A stretch of DNA of 64,000 nucleotides from Marinitoga piezophila KA3 (GTDB lineage: Bacteria; Thermotogota; Thermotogae; Petrotogales; Petrotogaceae): the NCBI RefSeq assembly GCF_000255135.1, contig NC_016751.1:124001-188000 (forward strand), written 5' to 3'. Both the position numbers and the translations under genes were made by a program. Of the stretch, positions 16,760 to 28,905 are shown in pieces. Below the pieces are notes generated by a model. That model was given only the letters and a program-made list of their open reading frames with translations. It was not told the DNA's origin and searched no databases. Positions within the stretch are counted from its first letter, which is position 1. Each line of letters opens with the position of its first letter.

Positions 16760-18187
16760 ATGACAATGAGAAAAACAAGAATTGTTGCAACAATAGGGCC
16801 TGCAACTGAATCAGAAGAAATGGTAAGAAAATTAATAGAAGCTGGAGCTGATGTTTTAAGATTGAATACATCTCATGAAAACCCAGAAGTTCATGAAAAA
16901 AGAATTGAAACTATCAAGAAAGTAAGAAAAGAATTTGACAAACCTGTGGCGATTTTATTGGATCTTGCAGGTCCAAAAATTAGAACAGGAAATTTCTATA
17001 AAGATGAAATTACACTTGAAGAAGGACAGGAATTTATATTAACAGCAGAGGAAGTTACAGGCGATGAAACAAAAGTATCGATTAATTATAAAGGATTACC
17101 AAAAGATGTAAAACCAGGAGATAAAATTTTAGTTAATGATGGAAAATTAAAGTTAGAAGTTATAGAATCTGACGGAGTTAACATAAAAACTAAAGTTTTA
17201 AATACAGCAACAATTACACATAGAAGAGGAATAAATGCACCAGGGGCAGATATAAAAATTCCAGCGTTAACAGAAAAAGATAAAAAATATATAGAATTTG
17301 GTATTAAACATGAAGTTGATTATTTTGCACTTTCATTTGTTAGAAAGCCAGAAGATGTTCTTGAAATGAGAGAAATATTAAATTCCTTAAATGCAAAAGA
17401 TGCACAGATTATTAGCAAAATTGAAACAAAGCAAGCAATAGAGAATGATCTTGAAAAAATTATTGAACTCTCAGATGGTGTAATGGTTGCAAGAGGAGAT
17501 CTTGGAGTTGAAGTAGAAGTTGAAAAAATTCCGGTTTTACAAAAAAGAATTATAAAAATTGCAAATAGAATGGCTAAACCAGTTATTACAGCAACTCAAA
17601 TGCTTGAAACAATGATAGAAAATCCAGTTCCAACAAGAGCTGAAACAACAGATATTGCAAATGCAATTTTAGATGGAACAGATGCAATAATGTTATCCGG
17701 CGAAACATCAATAGGAAAATACCCCATAGAAACAGTTAAGGTTATGGATAAAATAGCTAAAGAAACTGAACCATATATTAATCATTATAGTACTTTGTTC
17801 TATGAATTTGATGAAGAAGATGATTCAACTACAAATGCAATTTCAAGAGCTGCTAATGAAATTGCTGTAAGTTCAGGAATAAAAACTATAGTAGCTGTTA
17901 CTGATAGAGGTTATACAGCTCGTGCAGTATCCAGATATAGAGAAAACGTAAATATAATAGCTGTTACTCATTCAGAAAAAACATACAATAGGTTGGCATT
18001 AGTTTGGGGAGTAAAACCAATGATAGTAAATGAATTTGTAAGTACAGACACCATGCTTTATATTGTTAAACAAACTTTAAAAGAAGAAGGATTAGTAAAA
18101 TCAGGAGAAAAAATTATATTTACAGCTGGAATCCCTTATGGATTCTCAAGTAAAACAAACTTTTTACATATTGCAGAAATAAAATAA
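16760..18187 (+). CDS. pyk: pyruvate kinase
   Basis: It converts phosphoenolpyruvate and ADP to pyruvate and ATP. The 475-residue protein has the N-terminal Arg-Thr-Arg/Lys-Ile-Val-Ala-Thr-Ile-Gly-Pro pattern and the metal/PEP loop Ile-Ser-Lys-Ile-Glu-Thr. It also has Ala-Arg-Gly-Asp-Leu-Gly-Val-Glu and the signature Ala-Thr-Gln-Met-Leu-Glu-Thr-Met. It ends after the standard C-terminal domain, without the extra PEP-utiliser domain seen in Bacillus. The start is ATG 16760, eight bases after AAGGAG; the GTG at 16751 and ATG at 16754 are too close to that site. Confidence 0.96.
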   Translation: MTMRKTRIVATIGPATESEEMVRKLIEAGADVLRLNTSHENPEVHEKRIETIKKVRKEFDKPVAILLDLAGPKIRTGNFYKDEITLEEGQEFILTAEEVTGDETKVSINYKGLPKDVKPGDKILVNDGKLKLEVIESDGVNIKTKVLNTATITHRRGINAPGADIKIPALTEKDKKYIEFGIKHEVDYFALSFVRKPEDVLEMREILNSLNAKDAQIISKIETKQAIENDLEKIIELSDGVMVARGDLGVEVEVEKIPVLQKRIIKIANRMAKPVITATQMLETMIENPVPTRAETTDIANAILDGTDAIMLSGETSIGKYPIETVKVMDKIAKETEPYINHYSTLFYEFDEEDDSTTNAISRAANEIAVSSGIKTIVAVTDRGYTARAVSRYRENVNIIAVTHSEKTYNRLALVWGVKPMIVNEFVSTDTMLYIVKQTLKEEGLVKSGEKIIFTAGIPYGFSSKTNFLHIAEIK

Positions 18188-18195
18188 TGTTAATA

Positions 18196-18237
18196 TAACA
18201 AAAAACGCCTCGAATAATTCTGAGGCGTTTTTTTTGT
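18196..18237. terminator. bidirectional terminator between pyk and uvrA
   Basis: AACAAAAAACGCCTC and GAGGCGTTTTTTTTGTT form a long stem with a 10-base loop and a T run in both orientations. It separates convergent pyk and uvrA. Confidence 0.9.
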
Positions 18238-21056
18238 TATAACACATTTTTTAAATATTTTCCTGTATATGTATTTGCTTTGATAATATCTTCTGGAGTT
18301 CCTGTGGCTACAATATATCCTCCTTTTTCTCCACCTTCAGGACCAAGATCAATAATATAATCTGCATTTTTAATAACATCAAGATTATGTTCTATTATTA
18401 TTACAGTATTTCCTTTTTCAACCAATTTATGCAAAACTTCAATTAACTTTCTCACATCTTCAAAATGCAAACCAGTAGTAGGTTCATCAAGAAAATATAT
18501 AGTTCTTCCTGTGTCTCTTTTTCTTAATTCTGAAGTAAGTTTTATTCTTTGTGCTTCACCACCGGATAATGTAGTTGCTGGTTGTCCGAGTTTTATATAT
18601 CCAACTCCAACATCATTTAATAATTGAAGTATTCTTTTAATACGAGGAATATTCTCAAAAAATTCCAGTGCTTCTTCTACAGACATATCTAAAACATCAG
18701 CAATTGTTTTATCTTTATACTTTACAGTAAGCGTCTCTTTATTATATCGCTTTCCTTTACATACATCACAGGTAACATAAACATCGGGCAAAAATTGCAT
18801 TTCAATCTTTAAATAACCATTACCTTTACAAGCTTCACATCTTCCTCCTTTTACATTAAAACTAAACCTGCTTTTTGTATATCCTTTCATTCTAGCTTCT
18901 TTTGTTGCAGCAAATAAATCCCTTATTAAATCAAATACACCTGTATAAGTTGCAGGATTACTTCTTGGAGTTCTTCCAATTGGAGATTGGTCAATAGCGA
19001 TAACATTATCAATATATTCCAATCCTTTTATTTCTTTATACTTTCCAGGTCTTACTTTTGAATGTCTTAGCTCTTTTAATAATGCTGGATATAGTGTATC
19101 CATTATCAATGAGGATTTTCCAGAACCAGAAACACCTGTTACCACGATAAATTTTCCAAGAGGAATTTCTACATTTACTTTTTTTAAATTATTATGTTCT
19201 GCTCCAATTATCTCTATCTTTTTATCTGTTTCAACACGTTTAGTTTTATATTTTATTAACTCTATTTTTTTCTTTCCTGAAATATATTGTCCTGTAAGGG
19301 ATTTTCCAGGATTTTTAAGAAGATTTTTAACTGTCCCGCTATATACAACTTCTCCACCATTAATTCCAGCGCCAGGGCCTAAATCAACTATATAATCTGA
19401 AGATTTTATTACTTCTTCATCATGTTCAACTATAATAACAGTATTTCCTAATTCTTTTAATTTTTTCAAAGTTTCTATTAATCTGTCATTATCTCTGGGA
19501 TGTAAACCTATTGTTGGTTCATCAAGTACATATGTTACACCAGTTAGCCCTGAACCAATTTGAGTAGCAAGTCTAACCCTTTGTGATTCTCCACCTGATA
19601 AGGTATTTGCACTTCTGGAAAGAGTTATATATCCCAATCCTACATCAACAAGAAATCCTATTCTTTTCTTTATCTCTGTTAATAATTCTCCAACAATCTC
19701 TTTTTCCTTTTTGGTTAAAGATATTGTTTCAAAAAATTCTTTGGCTTTTTCAATTGGCATTTCAGTTATTTCCTGAATATTCTTGCCATTGATTTTAACG
19801 TTTAAAGGTTCTTCTTTTAATCTTTTGCCGTGACAGGTATTACACGTTTTCATTACCATGTATTCCTTTTGATAATATAAACGTATTTCATCATTCTCAG
19901 CATTTCTATAACGTCTCTCATACATATTGATAAGTCCTTCAAACTCTTTATAATAACGATAAACACCATTTGAAGTTTTGTACTCAAATCTTATAGGTTC
20001 TGTTGTTCCATATAAAATACCATCAATAGTTTCCTTTTTTAAATCCTTTATTTTCTTCTGAGGGTCATCATTAAAATGTTTTATAACATTTTCAATTACC
20101 TTCATCATATATGTATCTTTTCCAAAAGAAACTCCACCATTATATATATTTTTTTCATAATCTAAGATATATGTGGGTTCAAATTCGAATTTAAAACCAA
20201 GGCCATGACATTCCTCACATGCACCATATGGGCTATTAAAAGAAAAAAGTTTTGGAGTAATTTCAGGGAAACTAAACCCACATTCAGGACAAACCAATTT
20301 TTCGCTATATGTTTTCTTTTTTAACACATTACCTTCTTTATCCAATTCTCGAATTTCAACAAATCCATCAGATTCCTTTAAAGCCAGCTCAATAGCTTCA
20401 TATAACCTTTCGAAATTCTCCTTTTTTAACTTTAATCTATCAATAAGTAAATTAATTGTATGCCTATAGCTTTTCTTTAAAGATGTAATTTCATCCAGAT
20501 CGTATATTTCACCGTCAATTTCAACACGCTTATATCCATTTTTTCTCATTGTTTCCAATTCTTTTTTGAATTCACCTTTTTTCTCTTTTGCAATAGGTGC
20601 AAAAACGTATAACCTTGAATTTTCATCAAATTGGTCATACACTCTTTCAATAATTTCATCAATTGAAGATTTTTCAACAGGAATTTTACATTTTGGACAA
20701 TATGCTTTTCCAATTCTGGCAAATAAAACCCTCATATAATCATATATTTCTGTAACTGTACCAACGGTAGAACGTGGATTGTGGGATACAGATTTTTGTT
20801 CTATGGCAATTGCAGGCGAAAGTCCTATTATTTGTTCGACATTTGGTCTTTTTAATTCGCCAAGAAATTGTCTTGCATATGAAGAAACAGATTCCAAATA
20901 TCTTCTCTGACCTTCGGCATATATTGTATCCATTGCAAGTGTAGATTTTCCAGAACCAGAAAGTCCTGCAATAACCACTAATTTATTTTTAGGGATTTTT
21001 ACATCTATATTTTTTAAGTTATGTTCTTTGGCACCTTTCACATATATATAATTCAT
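18237..21056 (-). CDS. uvrA: excinuclease ABC subunit A
   Basis: UvrA is the damage-sensing ATPase of nucleotide excision repair. The 939-residue protein has two ABC ATPase halves. Walker A motifs are Gly-Leu-Ser-Gly-Ser-Gly-Lys-Ser (about residue 31) and Gly-Val-Ser-Gly-Ser-Gly-Lys-Ser (about 640). ABC signatures Leu-Ser-Gly-Gly-Glu-Ser/Ala-Gln-Arg and Walker B Leu-Asp-Glu-Pro-Thr are present twice. Zinc-finger cysteines occur as Cys-Pro-Glu-Cys...Cys-Glu-Glu-Cys in the first half and Cys-Glu-Ala-Cys...Cys-Asp-Val-Cys in the second. It is full length. The ATG at 21056 follows a GAGGTGA site. No uvrB or uvrC is in the window. Confidence 0.98.
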   Translation of the reverse strand: MNYIYVKGAKEHNLKNIDVKIPKNKLVVIAGLSGSGKSTLAMDTIYAEGQRRYLESVSSYARQFLGELKRPNVEQIIGLSPAIAIEQKSVSHNPRSTVGTVTEIYDYMRVLFARIGKAYCPKCKIPVEKSSIDEIIERVYDQFDENSRLYVFAPIAKEKKGEFKKELETMRKNGYKRVEIDGEIYDLDEITSLKKSYRHTINLLIDRLKLKKENFERLYEAIELALKESDGFVEIRELDKEGNVLKKKTYSEKLVCPECGFSFPEITPKLFSFNSPYGACEECHGLGFKFEFEPTYILDYEKNIYNGGVSFGKDTYMMKVIENVIKHFNDDPQKKIKDLKKETIDGILYGTTEPIRFEYKTSNGVYRYYKEFEGLINMYERRYRNAENDEIRLYYQKEYMVMKTCNTCHGKRLKEEPLNVKINGKNIQEITEMPIEKAKEFFETISLTKKEKEIVGELLTEIKKRIGFLVDVGLGYITLSRSANTLSGGESQRVRLATQIGSGLTGVTYVLDEPTIGLHPRDNDRLIETLKKLKELGNTVIIVEHDEEVIKSSDYIVDLGPGAGINGGEVVYSGTVKNLLKNPGKSLTGQYISGKKKIELIKYKTKRVETDKKIEIIGAEHNNLKKVNVEIPLGKFIVVTGVSGSGKSSLIMDTLYPALLKELRHSKVRPGKYKEIKGLEYIDNVIAIDQSPIGRTPRSNPATYTGVFDLIRDLFAATKEARMKGYTKSRFSFNVKGGRCEACKGNGYLKIEMQFLPDVYVTCDVCKGKRYNKETLTVKYKDKTIADVLDMSVEEALEFFENIPRIKRILQLLNDVGVGYIKLGQPATTLSGGEAQRIKLTSELRKRDTGRTIYFLDEPTTGLHFEDVRKLIEVLHKLVEKGNTVIIIEHNLDVIKNADYIIDLGPEGGEKGGYIVATGTPEDIIKANTYTGKYLKNVL

Positions 21057-21074
21057 ATTTTCACCTCACACTAA

Positions 21075-21105
21075 ATTATACCACATATATTATTTCTGTA
21101 ATCAA
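21075..21105 (-). promoter_or_regulatory. promoter of uvrA
   Basis: On the minus strand TTGATT (21105-21100) and TATAAT (21080-21075) are 19 bases apart, with the extended TGG before the -10 box. It lies just at the end of the upstream DUF401 gene. I see no obvious 5-6-5 operator of the kind found at 5872-5906. Confidence 0.55.
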
Positions 21106-21106
21106 C

Positions 21107-22279
21107 TCAAAAATGTAAAAGATATAATAAAATCATTAAATAACCAACAAAAGAAAAAATAAAGGGAATAATCAAATTTTTTAGCATTGAAGACATCTTA
21201 ACACCAAAAAAATTAGAAGTTAATAATAAACATAAGTGTACAGGTGAAAGCAAAACTCCTATTATTGCAAAATAATAATTAGTTACTGCAGCTGCTAATA
21301 ACGGAAATGCCCCAGAGGTTGCAAGACTTAGTGTAAGAGGTATTGTAATAGAAAAAGCTGCTTGAGTTATTCCCGTAATCAATCCAAGAATAAATGGAGA
21401 AAAAATTATAATTATCCAGGGATTAATTCCAAAATTTTTAAGTTCTTCAGTAAACATAACAGAAAGATTAGAAGCACTAATAAAATTTTTATACCAGAAA
21501 ACCAAAAATAATAAAAGAAAAATAGAATATTTCAATTTAAAAAGATTTTTATAATTCTTGGTAAAAATTGCGTATAAAACTGCAACAGTAAATACAACTA
21601 ACCAACCTTCTATCTTTAATAAAACTCCAATAATTATAGCGATAATTGGTATTAAAGAGTCAATAAAAGTTATCATATCTTTTTTACTATAATTAATATG
21701 TATTTTACCAAGTCCAAAATAAAACCAGGCGCTTACAATTGCAAAAATACCAATTGGTAATTGCAAAAATAAAATTTTAACCAGATCAGTTTTTGTAAAT
21801 ACTGCTTCAAGAACAAGAGCCGGATATAATATCCAGAAAAATTCCATAGAATGTCTAAACCAATAATTCATAGAAGCAGCAGTTAGATGATCCAACTCAG
21901 TTTCATCAGAAATATCTCTTACCATTGGTGCAGTGAACATTGCACCACCTGGCATAGGCAAAAAGCCTAAAAACATGGGCATTAAAGCAGAAGCCTGTTT
22001 AGCATTAAAAATATTTTTTATACTATTGGAAAACTTTTGTGAGTTTCCAGAAGATTTAAAAGTATCAGCTATTAAATAGATACTATATATAGTTATAATT
22101 ATTTCATAAAACTTTTGGTCTTTTAATGTTATCAAAAAAGCTGTTGCGGTCATAGGAAACTTTGCAGAGATTATTGCAGTAGAAATCAAAGCAGCAAATA
22201 TTCCCCAATGAACACTTTTGGTAAATTTTATTGCTAAAATCAAAATAAAAAATCCTGCCAATATGGATAATGTAATCAT
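21107..22279 (-). CDS. DUF401-family membrane transporter (putative)
   Basis: The 390-residue protein has ten or more hydrophobic segments along its length. It contains the conserved Leu-Pro-Met-Pro-Gly-Gly-Ala-Met-Phe-Thr-Ala-Pro motif near residue 110 and a second hairpin-like region Gly-Leu-Ile-Thr-Gly-Ile-Thr-Gln-Ala-Ala-Phe in the second half. This two-repeat pattern is typical of DUF401 (COG1906) proteins in the ion-transporter superfamily. The substrate is unknown; organic or amino acid anions are plausible by relationship only. A GGAGG site precedes the ATG. An extended -10 (TGATATAAT, minus strand, -10 at 22319-22314) lies upstream, with an ATTAG-n5-CTAAT inverted repeat just after it. 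Confidence 0.7.
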   Translation of the reverse strand: MITLSILAGFFILILAIKFTKSVHWGIFAALISTAIISAKFPMTATAFLITLKDQKFYEIIITIYSIYLIADTFKSSGNSQKFSNSIKNIFNAKQASALMPMFLGFLPMPGGAMFTAPMVRDISDETELDHLTAASMNYWFRHSMEFFWILYPALVLEAVFTKTDLVKILFLQLPIGIFAIVSAWFYFGLGKIHINYSKKDMITFIDSLIPIIAIIIGVLLKIEGWLVVFTVAVLYAIFTKNYKNLFKLKYSIFLLLFLVFWYKNFISASNLSVMFTEELKNFGINPWIIIIFSPFILGLITGITQAAFSITIPLTLSLATSGAFPLLAAAVTNYYFAIIGVLLSPVHLCLLLTSNFFGVKMSSMLKNLIIPFIFSFVGYLMILLYLLHF

Positions 22280-22346
22280 TCAAAAACCTCCCTGATAATT
22301 AGTTATCCTAATCATTATATCATAAAAATATTGATAACAATAAAAA

Positions 22347-22373
22347 AATCCCGCAAAAAGCGGGATTAATTAT
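22347..22373 (-). terminator. rho-independent terminator after glyA
   Basis: On the minus strand, ATCCCGC-TTTTT-GCGGGAT is followed by a run of T. It begins about ten bases after the glyA stop. Confidence 0.85.
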
Positions 22374-22379
22374 AAACAC

Positions 22380-23651
22380 TTAAAATATTTTTCCTTTATA
22401 TAATGGGAATTTTTCACATAATTCCTTTACTTCTGATTTTATTTTATTTTTAAATTCTTCGTCTAATGTTCCATCTTCATCTTTTATATTTGTAATAACT
22501 TCATTAATTAATTTAGCAATAACAACCATTTCTTCTTCTTTCATGCCTCTTGTTGTAACAGCAGGTGTTCCTATTCTAATACCACTTGTTACAAAAGGTG
22601 AACGTGTTTCCTTTGGAATAGTGTTTTTATTTACTGTAATTCCAGCAGCTTCTAAAGCTTTTTCAGCAGCTTTTCCGGTTACATTTTTTTCATTTAAATC
22701 AACAAGGAATAAATGAGAATCTGTTCCACCTGAAACAATTCTAAATCCAAGTTTTTCCATTTCTTCAGCAAGTTTTTTTGCATTTTTTATAACCTGTTCT
22801 TGATAAGTTTTAAATTCTGGAGATAAAGCTTCCTTAAATGCCACAGCTTTTGCAGCAATAACATGCATTAAAGGACCCCCCTGAATTCCAGGGAAAATAC
22901 TCTTATTAATTAATTTATATAATTCCTTATCGTTAGTTAAAATCATACCGCCTCTTGGGCCTCTTAATGTTTTATGTGTTGTTGTTGTAACAACATGTGC
23001 ATATTCAAGAGGATTTGGGTATAATCCAGCAGCAACAAGTCCTGCAAAGTGTGACATATCAACTACAAGATATGCTCCGACTTTATCAGCTATTTCTCTA
23101 AATCTTTTGAAATCAATAATTCTTGCGTACGCACTTCCACCAGCAACAATTACCTTTGGTTTATGTTCAAGAGCTAACTTTTCTACTTCATCATAATCTA
23201 TTACTTCTGTATCTTCATTTACACCATATTGTACAACGTTGAATATTTTACCTGAAAAGTTTACTGATGCACCGTGAGTTAAATGTCCCCCATGGCTTAA
23301 TGACATTCCCATTAATGTATCGCCAGTTTCCATTAATGCAAGGTAAACACCCATATTAGCCTGAGAACCTGAATGTGGTTGAACATTTGCATATTTAGCG
23401 CCAAATAATTCCTTTGCTCTATTTCTTGCAAGAGTTTCTGCTTTATCTACAACCTCACAACCACCGTAATACCTTTTTTTAGGATAACCTTCAGCATATT
23501 TATTTGTTAAAACGCTTCCCATTGCTTCCATAACTGCAACTGATGCAAAATTTTCTGAAGCAATTAATTCAATTCCATATTCCTGTCTGTTTAATTCTTC
23601 GGTTATAATTTCGAAGATTTCAGGATCAATTGTTTTCACATTTTCCCACAT
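22380..23651 (-). CDS. glyA: serine hydroxymethyltransferase
   Basis: This PLP enzyme interconverts serine and glycine with 5,10-methylene-THF and complements the glycine cleavage operon in the same window. The 423-residue protein is of standard length. It has Glu-Leu-Ile-Ala-Ser-Glu-Asn-Phe-Ala near the N-terminus, Tyr-Ala-Glu-Gly-Tyr-Pro, and the PLP-lysine motif [14 protein letters not shown]. The ATG at 23651 follows GGAGGAGAG. A -10 box, TATAAT, lies about 35 bases upstream on the minus strand. The gene stands alone between its terminator and the divergent fermentation operon. Confidence 0.97.
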   Translation of the reverse strand: MWENVKTIDPEIFEIITEELNRQEYGIELIASENFASVAVMEAMGSVLTNKYAEGYPKKRYYGGCEVVDKAETLARNRAKELFGAKYANVQPHSGSQANMGVYLALMETGDTLMGMSLSHGGHLTHGASVNFSGKIFNVVQYGVNEDTEVIDYDEVEKLALEHKPKVIVAGGSAYARIIDFKRFREIADKVGAYLVVDMSHFAGLVAAGLYPNPLEYAHVVTTTTHKTLRGPRGGMILTNDKELYKLINKSIFPGIQGGPLMHVIAAKAVAFKEALSPEFKTYQEQVIKNAKKLAEEMEKLGFRIVSGGTDSHLFLVDLNEKNVTGKAAEKALEAAGITVNKNTIPKETRSPFVTSGIRIGTPAVTTRGMKEEEMVVIAKLINEVITNIKDEDGTLDEEFKNKIKSEVKELCEKFPLYKGKIF

Positions 23652-23726
23652 ATTCTCTCCTCCTCACCGATAAAATTTTCACATATATTATACAATAAAT
23701 ATAATAAAAATACTAATACTAACATT

Positions 23727-23752
23727 GAAAAAAATTTCGTGAAAAAAATTTC
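23727..23752. promoter_or_regulatory. tandem 12-bp GAAAAAAATTTC elements
   Basis: Two copies (23727-23738 and 23741-23752) lie 14 bp apart in the 229-base divergent region between glyA and the fermentation operon. The second is flanked to give GTGAAA-n4-TTTCAC, a perfect inverted repeat. The same 12-mer is in the pfkA leader. Each core is itself nearly palindromic (GAAA-n4-TTTC). Candidate protein-binding sites. Confidence 0.4.
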
Positions 23753-23811
23753 ACACACCATTTAATCAGGGATAATTCCATATAACCAGATGTATACCCC
23801 TCTAATCAACT

Positions 23812-23840
23812 TTGTAAAAAGTAAATTAAAAGTGTAAAAT
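23812..23840 (+). promoter_or_regulatory. promoter of the amino-acid fermentation operon
   Basis: TTGTAA (23812-23817) and TAAAAT (23835-23840) are spaced by 17 bases. The start codon is 41 bases downstream. Confidence 0.55.
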
Positions 23841-23880
23841 AAAAGTGAGAAATAAACTACTTTTTGGAGGGGTGATTATT

Positions 23881-25128
23881 GTGAAATTTGAAAATAAGTA
23901 TTCAGAAACCGTTAAAAGGATTAAATCAAACCTTATCAGAGAATTGTTAAAAACAGCTGGTGATAAAGATATTATTTCATTTGGTGGTGGAATTCCAGAT
24001 CCAGAAACATTTCCTATAAAAAAAATGTCAGAAATTGCAAATGAAGTAATTATGAATGAATACAGAGTATCATTACAGTATGGTTCAACAGAAGGTGATC
24101 CAGAATTAATTAAACAGTACATTAGATTAATGGAAGAATATGAAGGTATCCATGGTTTAACAGAAGAAAATTTAATGGTTACAACAGGATCACAGCAAGC
24201 ATTATTTATTGTTGGAACAGTATTTTTAGATGAAGATAGCTACTGTGCAGTAAGTAAACCAATTTATTTAGGAGCAGGAAGTGCTTTTAATCAAAGAAAT
24301 CCAAAATACATTAGCATTCCACTTGAAAAAGATGGTATGAATATTGACTATCTTGAAAATGAATTAAAGAAATTAGATGAAAATGGAGAAATCGATAAAT
24401 TCAAATTTGTTTATACAGTAAGTAATTTCCACAATCCAGCAGGAACAACATTATCACTTGAAAAGAGAAAAAGATTAATTGAATTAGCAGAAAAATATGA
24501 TTTTATTATCATTGAAGATGATCCATATGGTGCATTAAGATTTGAAGGAGAAAAGCAACCAAGTATCTTCAAATTAAATAATGGTGAAAGGGTTGTCTTA
24601 TTAAATACATTTAGTAAAGTATTATCTCCAGGATTAAGAATAGGTGTTATTGTTGCAAATAAAGAGTTAATCAGAAAAATGGTATTGGCAAAACAGGGAA
24701 TGGATCTTTGTTCTTCAACATTAACTCAGAGAATAGCAGCAAGATTTATTGAAAAATATGATTTATTTGAAGAAATAAAACCAACAATAGAGTTATACAG
24801 AGCTAAAAAAGATAAATTTATGGAAGCGTTGGAAAAATACCTTGGAGATATTGAAGGTGTTGACTGGATTAGACCAGAAGGTGGATTGTTCTCATGGATT
24901 ACATTACCAGAAGGTTTTGATACAATGGAATTATTTGAAATTGCAAAGAGAAAGAAAGTAATCTATATACCAGGCGAAACATTCTATGTAGATGAACCAG
25001 AAAGAAATACAATGAGAGTTTCATTCTGTCTTCCATCATTTGAAGAATTAGATGAAGGTGTAAAAAGATTAAGAGAAGCAATTGACGAATATGCAAAAGA
25101 AAAAGGAATAGAATTGAAATTAAAATAA
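23881..25128 (+). CDS. PLP-dependent fold-type I aminotransferase (MocR/LysN-type)
   Basis: The 415-residue enzyme would move an amino group from an amino acid to 2-oxoglutarate, giving a 2-oxoacid. It has the PLP lysine in Asn-Thr-Phe-Ser-Lys-Val-Leu-Ser-Pro-Gly-Leu-Arg-Ile-Gly and Glu-Asp-Asp-Pro-Tyr-Gly for cofactor binding. It also has Asn-Phe-His-Asn-Pro-Ala-Gly and an Arg near the C-terminus for the carboxylate. There is no N-terminal DNA-binding domain, so it is an enzyme and not a MocR regulator. The start is GTG 23881 after GGAGGGG; the longer frame from 23845 lacks a site. First gene of the operon, it suits branched-chain or aromatic amino acids; exact specificity is unknown. Confidence 0.85.
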   Translation: MKFENKYSETVKRIKSNLIRELLKTAGDKDIISFGGGIPDPETFPIKKMSEIANEVIMNEYRVSLQYGSTEGDPELIKQYIRLMEEYEGIHGLTEENLMVTTGSQQALFIVGTVFLDEDSYCAVSKPIYLGAGSAFNQRNPKYISIPLEKDGMNIDYLENELKKLDENGEIDKFKFVYTVSNFHNPAGTTLSLEKRKRLIELAEKYDFIIIEDDPYGALRFEGEKQPSIFKLNNGERVVLLNTFSKVLSPGLRIGVIVANKELIRKMVLAKQGMDLCSSTLTQRIAARFIEKYDLFEEIKPTIELYRAKKDKFMEALEKYLGDIEGVDWIRPEGGLFSWITLPEGFDTMELFEIAKRKKVIYIPGETFYVDEPERNTMRVSFCLPSFEELDEGVKRLREAIDEYAKEKGIELKLK

Positions 25129-25158
25129 ATAATATTTTAAGCATTGTGAGGTGAAAAA

Positions 25159-26220
25159 ATGAAACGAATTTTAGTAATCAATCCTGGTTCAACATCAACT
25201 AAAATAGCAGTTTTTGAAGATAATAACTTAATAGTTTCTGAAGAAGTTTCTCATTCAATGGAAGAATTAGAAAAATACGATAGATTAATGGATCAAATAG
25301 ATTTAAGAAAAAACGAAATCGAAGAATTTATTGGAAAATATGGATACAAAGTTTCAGACTTTGATGCAATTGCTGCAAGAGGTGGTATTCTTCCACCTCT
25401 TGAAAGCGGTACTTATAAAGTAAATGAAGAAATGGTTGATTATTTAAGAAACAAAACAAAAATAGAACACGCTTCAAATCTTGCCGCTGTAATTGGTTGG
25501 GAATTGTCAAATGGAGAAATACCAATATTCATTACAGATCCTGTTTCAGTTGATGAGTTTATACCAGAATCAAGAATTTCAGGTATACCTGAAATTGAAA
25601 GAAGAAGTTTATTCCACGCTTTGAATATGAAGAGCGTTGCAAGAAAGGCTGCTAAAGAGTTAAACAAAAAATATGAAGATTGTAATTTTGTTATTGCACA
25701 TCTTGGTGGGGGAATTTCTGTTGGCGCACAAAGAAAAGGAAAAATGATAGATGTAAACAACGCAAATGACGAAGGACCATTTAGTCCTGAAAGGACAGGG
25801 GAATTACCAGTTGGCGATCTTGCAAAAATGGCATTTTCTGGTAAATACGATAAAAAAGAATTAAAGAAAAGATATATTGGAAAAGGTGGTCTCGTAGCAT
25901 ATCTTGGAACAAATGACCTAAGAGAAGCAATGAAAAAAGCCGAAACAGATGAATACGCTAAAAAAGTAGTTGAAGCTATGGCATATCAAATTGCTAAAGA
26001 AATTGGCGGTATGGCAGCTATATTAAAAGGTGAAGTAGATGCAATTATTATAACAGGTGGTATGGCAAGAAACGATGTATTTATAGATATGATTAAACAA
26101 AGAGTATCGAAAATTGCATTAATTATGAGATATCCAGGTTCATTTGAAATGGAAGCATTAGCAGAAGGTGCATTAAGGGTATTAAACAATGAAGAACCAG
26201 CTAAAGAATGGAAATTGTGA
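25159..26220 (+). CDS. buk: butyrate kinase (paralogue 1)
   Basis: It transfers phosphate from a short-chain acyl phosphate to ADP, giving the free acid and ATP. The 353-residue protein is a full-length ASKHA-fold acetokinase-family member: Asn-Pro-Gly-Ser-Thr-Ser-Thr-Lys at the N-terminus, His-Leu-Gly-Gly-Gly-Ile-Ser-Val-Gly near residue 180 and Ile-Thr-Gly-Gly-Met-Ala-Arg near 300. GTGAGGTG precedes the ATG. It lies 30 bases after the aminotransferase and nine bases before ptb. With isobutyryl-, isovaleryl- or 2-methylbutyryl-phosphate as substrate it would close a branched-chain amino acid fermentation route. Confidence 0.9.
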   Translation: MKRILVINPGSTSTKIAVFEDNNLIVSEEVSHSMEELEKYDRLMDQIDLRKNEIEEFIGKYGYKVSDFDAIAARGGILPPLESGTYKVNEEMVDYLRNKTKIEHASNLAAVIGWELSNGEIPIFITDPVSVDEFIPESRISGIPEIERRSLFHALNMKSVARKAAKELNKKYEDCNFVIAHLGGGISVGAQRKGKMIDVNNANDEGPFSPERTGELPVGDLAKMAFSGKYDKKELKKRYIGKGGLVAYLGTNDLREAMKKAETDEYAKKVVEAMAYQIAKEIGGMAAILKGEVDAIIITGGMARNDVFIDMIKQRVSKIALIMRYPGSFEMEALAEGALRVLNNEEPAKEWKL

Positions 26221-26229
26221 GGTGAAACA

Positions 26230-27123
26230 ATGAGAATTAACAAAATAATTGAACTTGCAAAATCAATGGAAGTAAAAAAAACCGTTGGTGTTGCAGCAGC
26301 TGAAGATGAAGTAGTGTTAAAGGCTGTTGAAAGAGCTTTAAAGGAAGGAATTTGTAATGTTGTATTATATGGAAACGAAGAAAAAATAAAAGAAATTGCA
26401 AAAGAACATGATATAGATATTTCCAAAATGGAAATAGTTCATTGTGAAAATAATAAAGAAGCAGTTAGAAAAACTGTTGAAGATGTAGCCTCAGGAAAAA
26501 CAGACCTTCCAATGAAAGGCCATATCACAACAGGTGAATTGCTTTCAGTATTCTTAAAAGAGGAATATGGATTAAGAACAAAAAGCACAATGAATCTTGT
26601 AAGCGTATTTGATATAGAAGGTTATCATAAATTACTTATTGTAACAGATGCTGGAATGGTTATAGCACCAACTTTAGAACAAAAAGTTGATTCAATAAAC
26701 AATGCAGTAAAAATAGCAAAAGCTTTGGGAATTGAAACACCAAAAGTAGCAATAGTAGGCGCTCTTGAAAAGGTTAATCCAAAAATGCCAGCAACAATGG
26801 ATGCAGCAATAATTACTCAAATGAACAGACGTGGTCAAATAAAAGGCTGCATAGTAGATGGACCATTTGCAATGGATAATGCAATTTCTAAAGAAGCAGC
26901 AGAACACAAAGGAATAAAAAGTGAAGTTGCCGGAGATGCAGACATTATAATTATGCCAGATATCGAAGCTGGAAACATATTCTATAAATCCATGGTATTC
27001 TTATCAGGTGCTGGTGTTGCAAGTACAATTCTTGGCGGTAAAAAACCTGTAGTTTTAACTTCAAGAGCAGATTCTGATGATGCGAAACTATTATCAATTG
27101 CATTATCAGTACTCTTAGCTTAG
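26230..27123 (+). CDS. ptb: phosphate butyryltransferase
   Basis: It exchanges CoA of an acyl-CoA for phosphate, producing the acyl phosphate used by butyrate kinase. The 297-residue protein has the length of Ptb and not of the longer Pta enzymes. It shows the family's features, including Met-Lys-Gly-His-Ile-Thr-Thr-Gly-Glu-Leu near residue 95, Asp-Gly-Pro-Phe-Ala-Met-Asp-Asn-Ala and Asp-Ala-Asp-Ile-Ile-Ile-Met-Pro-Asp-Ile-Glu-Ala-Gly-Asn. GTGAGGTG overlaps the end of buk1. It is sandwiched between two butyrate kinase paralogues. Confidence 0.92.
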   Translation: MRINKIIELAKSMEVKKTVGVAAAEDEVVLKAVERALKEGICNVVLYGNEEKIKEIAKEHDIDISKMEIVHCENNKEAVRKTVEDVASGKTDLPMKGHITTGELLSVFLKEEYGLRTKSTMNLVSVFDIEGYHKLLIVTDAGMVIAPTLEQKVDSINNAVKIAKALGIETPKVAIVGALEKVNPKMPATMDAAIITQMNRRGQIKGCIVDGPFAMDNAISKEAAEHKGIKSEVAGDADIIIMPDIEAGNIFYKSMVFLSGAGVASTILGGKKPVVLTSRADSDDAKLLSIALSVLLA

Positions 27124-28885
<1,762 letters not shown>

Positions 28886-28905
28886 ACCTGAAAAGGAGGG
28901 ATACG

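Noticed and set aside
23652-23880. Riboswitch or small RNA between glyA and the fermentation operon
   Set aside because: No strong multi-stem structure or known riboswitch core is visible; only promoters and the 12-bp repeats can be supported.
23881-25128. MocR-type transcription regulator
   Set aside because: The N-terminal GntR-like winged helix is absent; only the aminotransferase domain is present.
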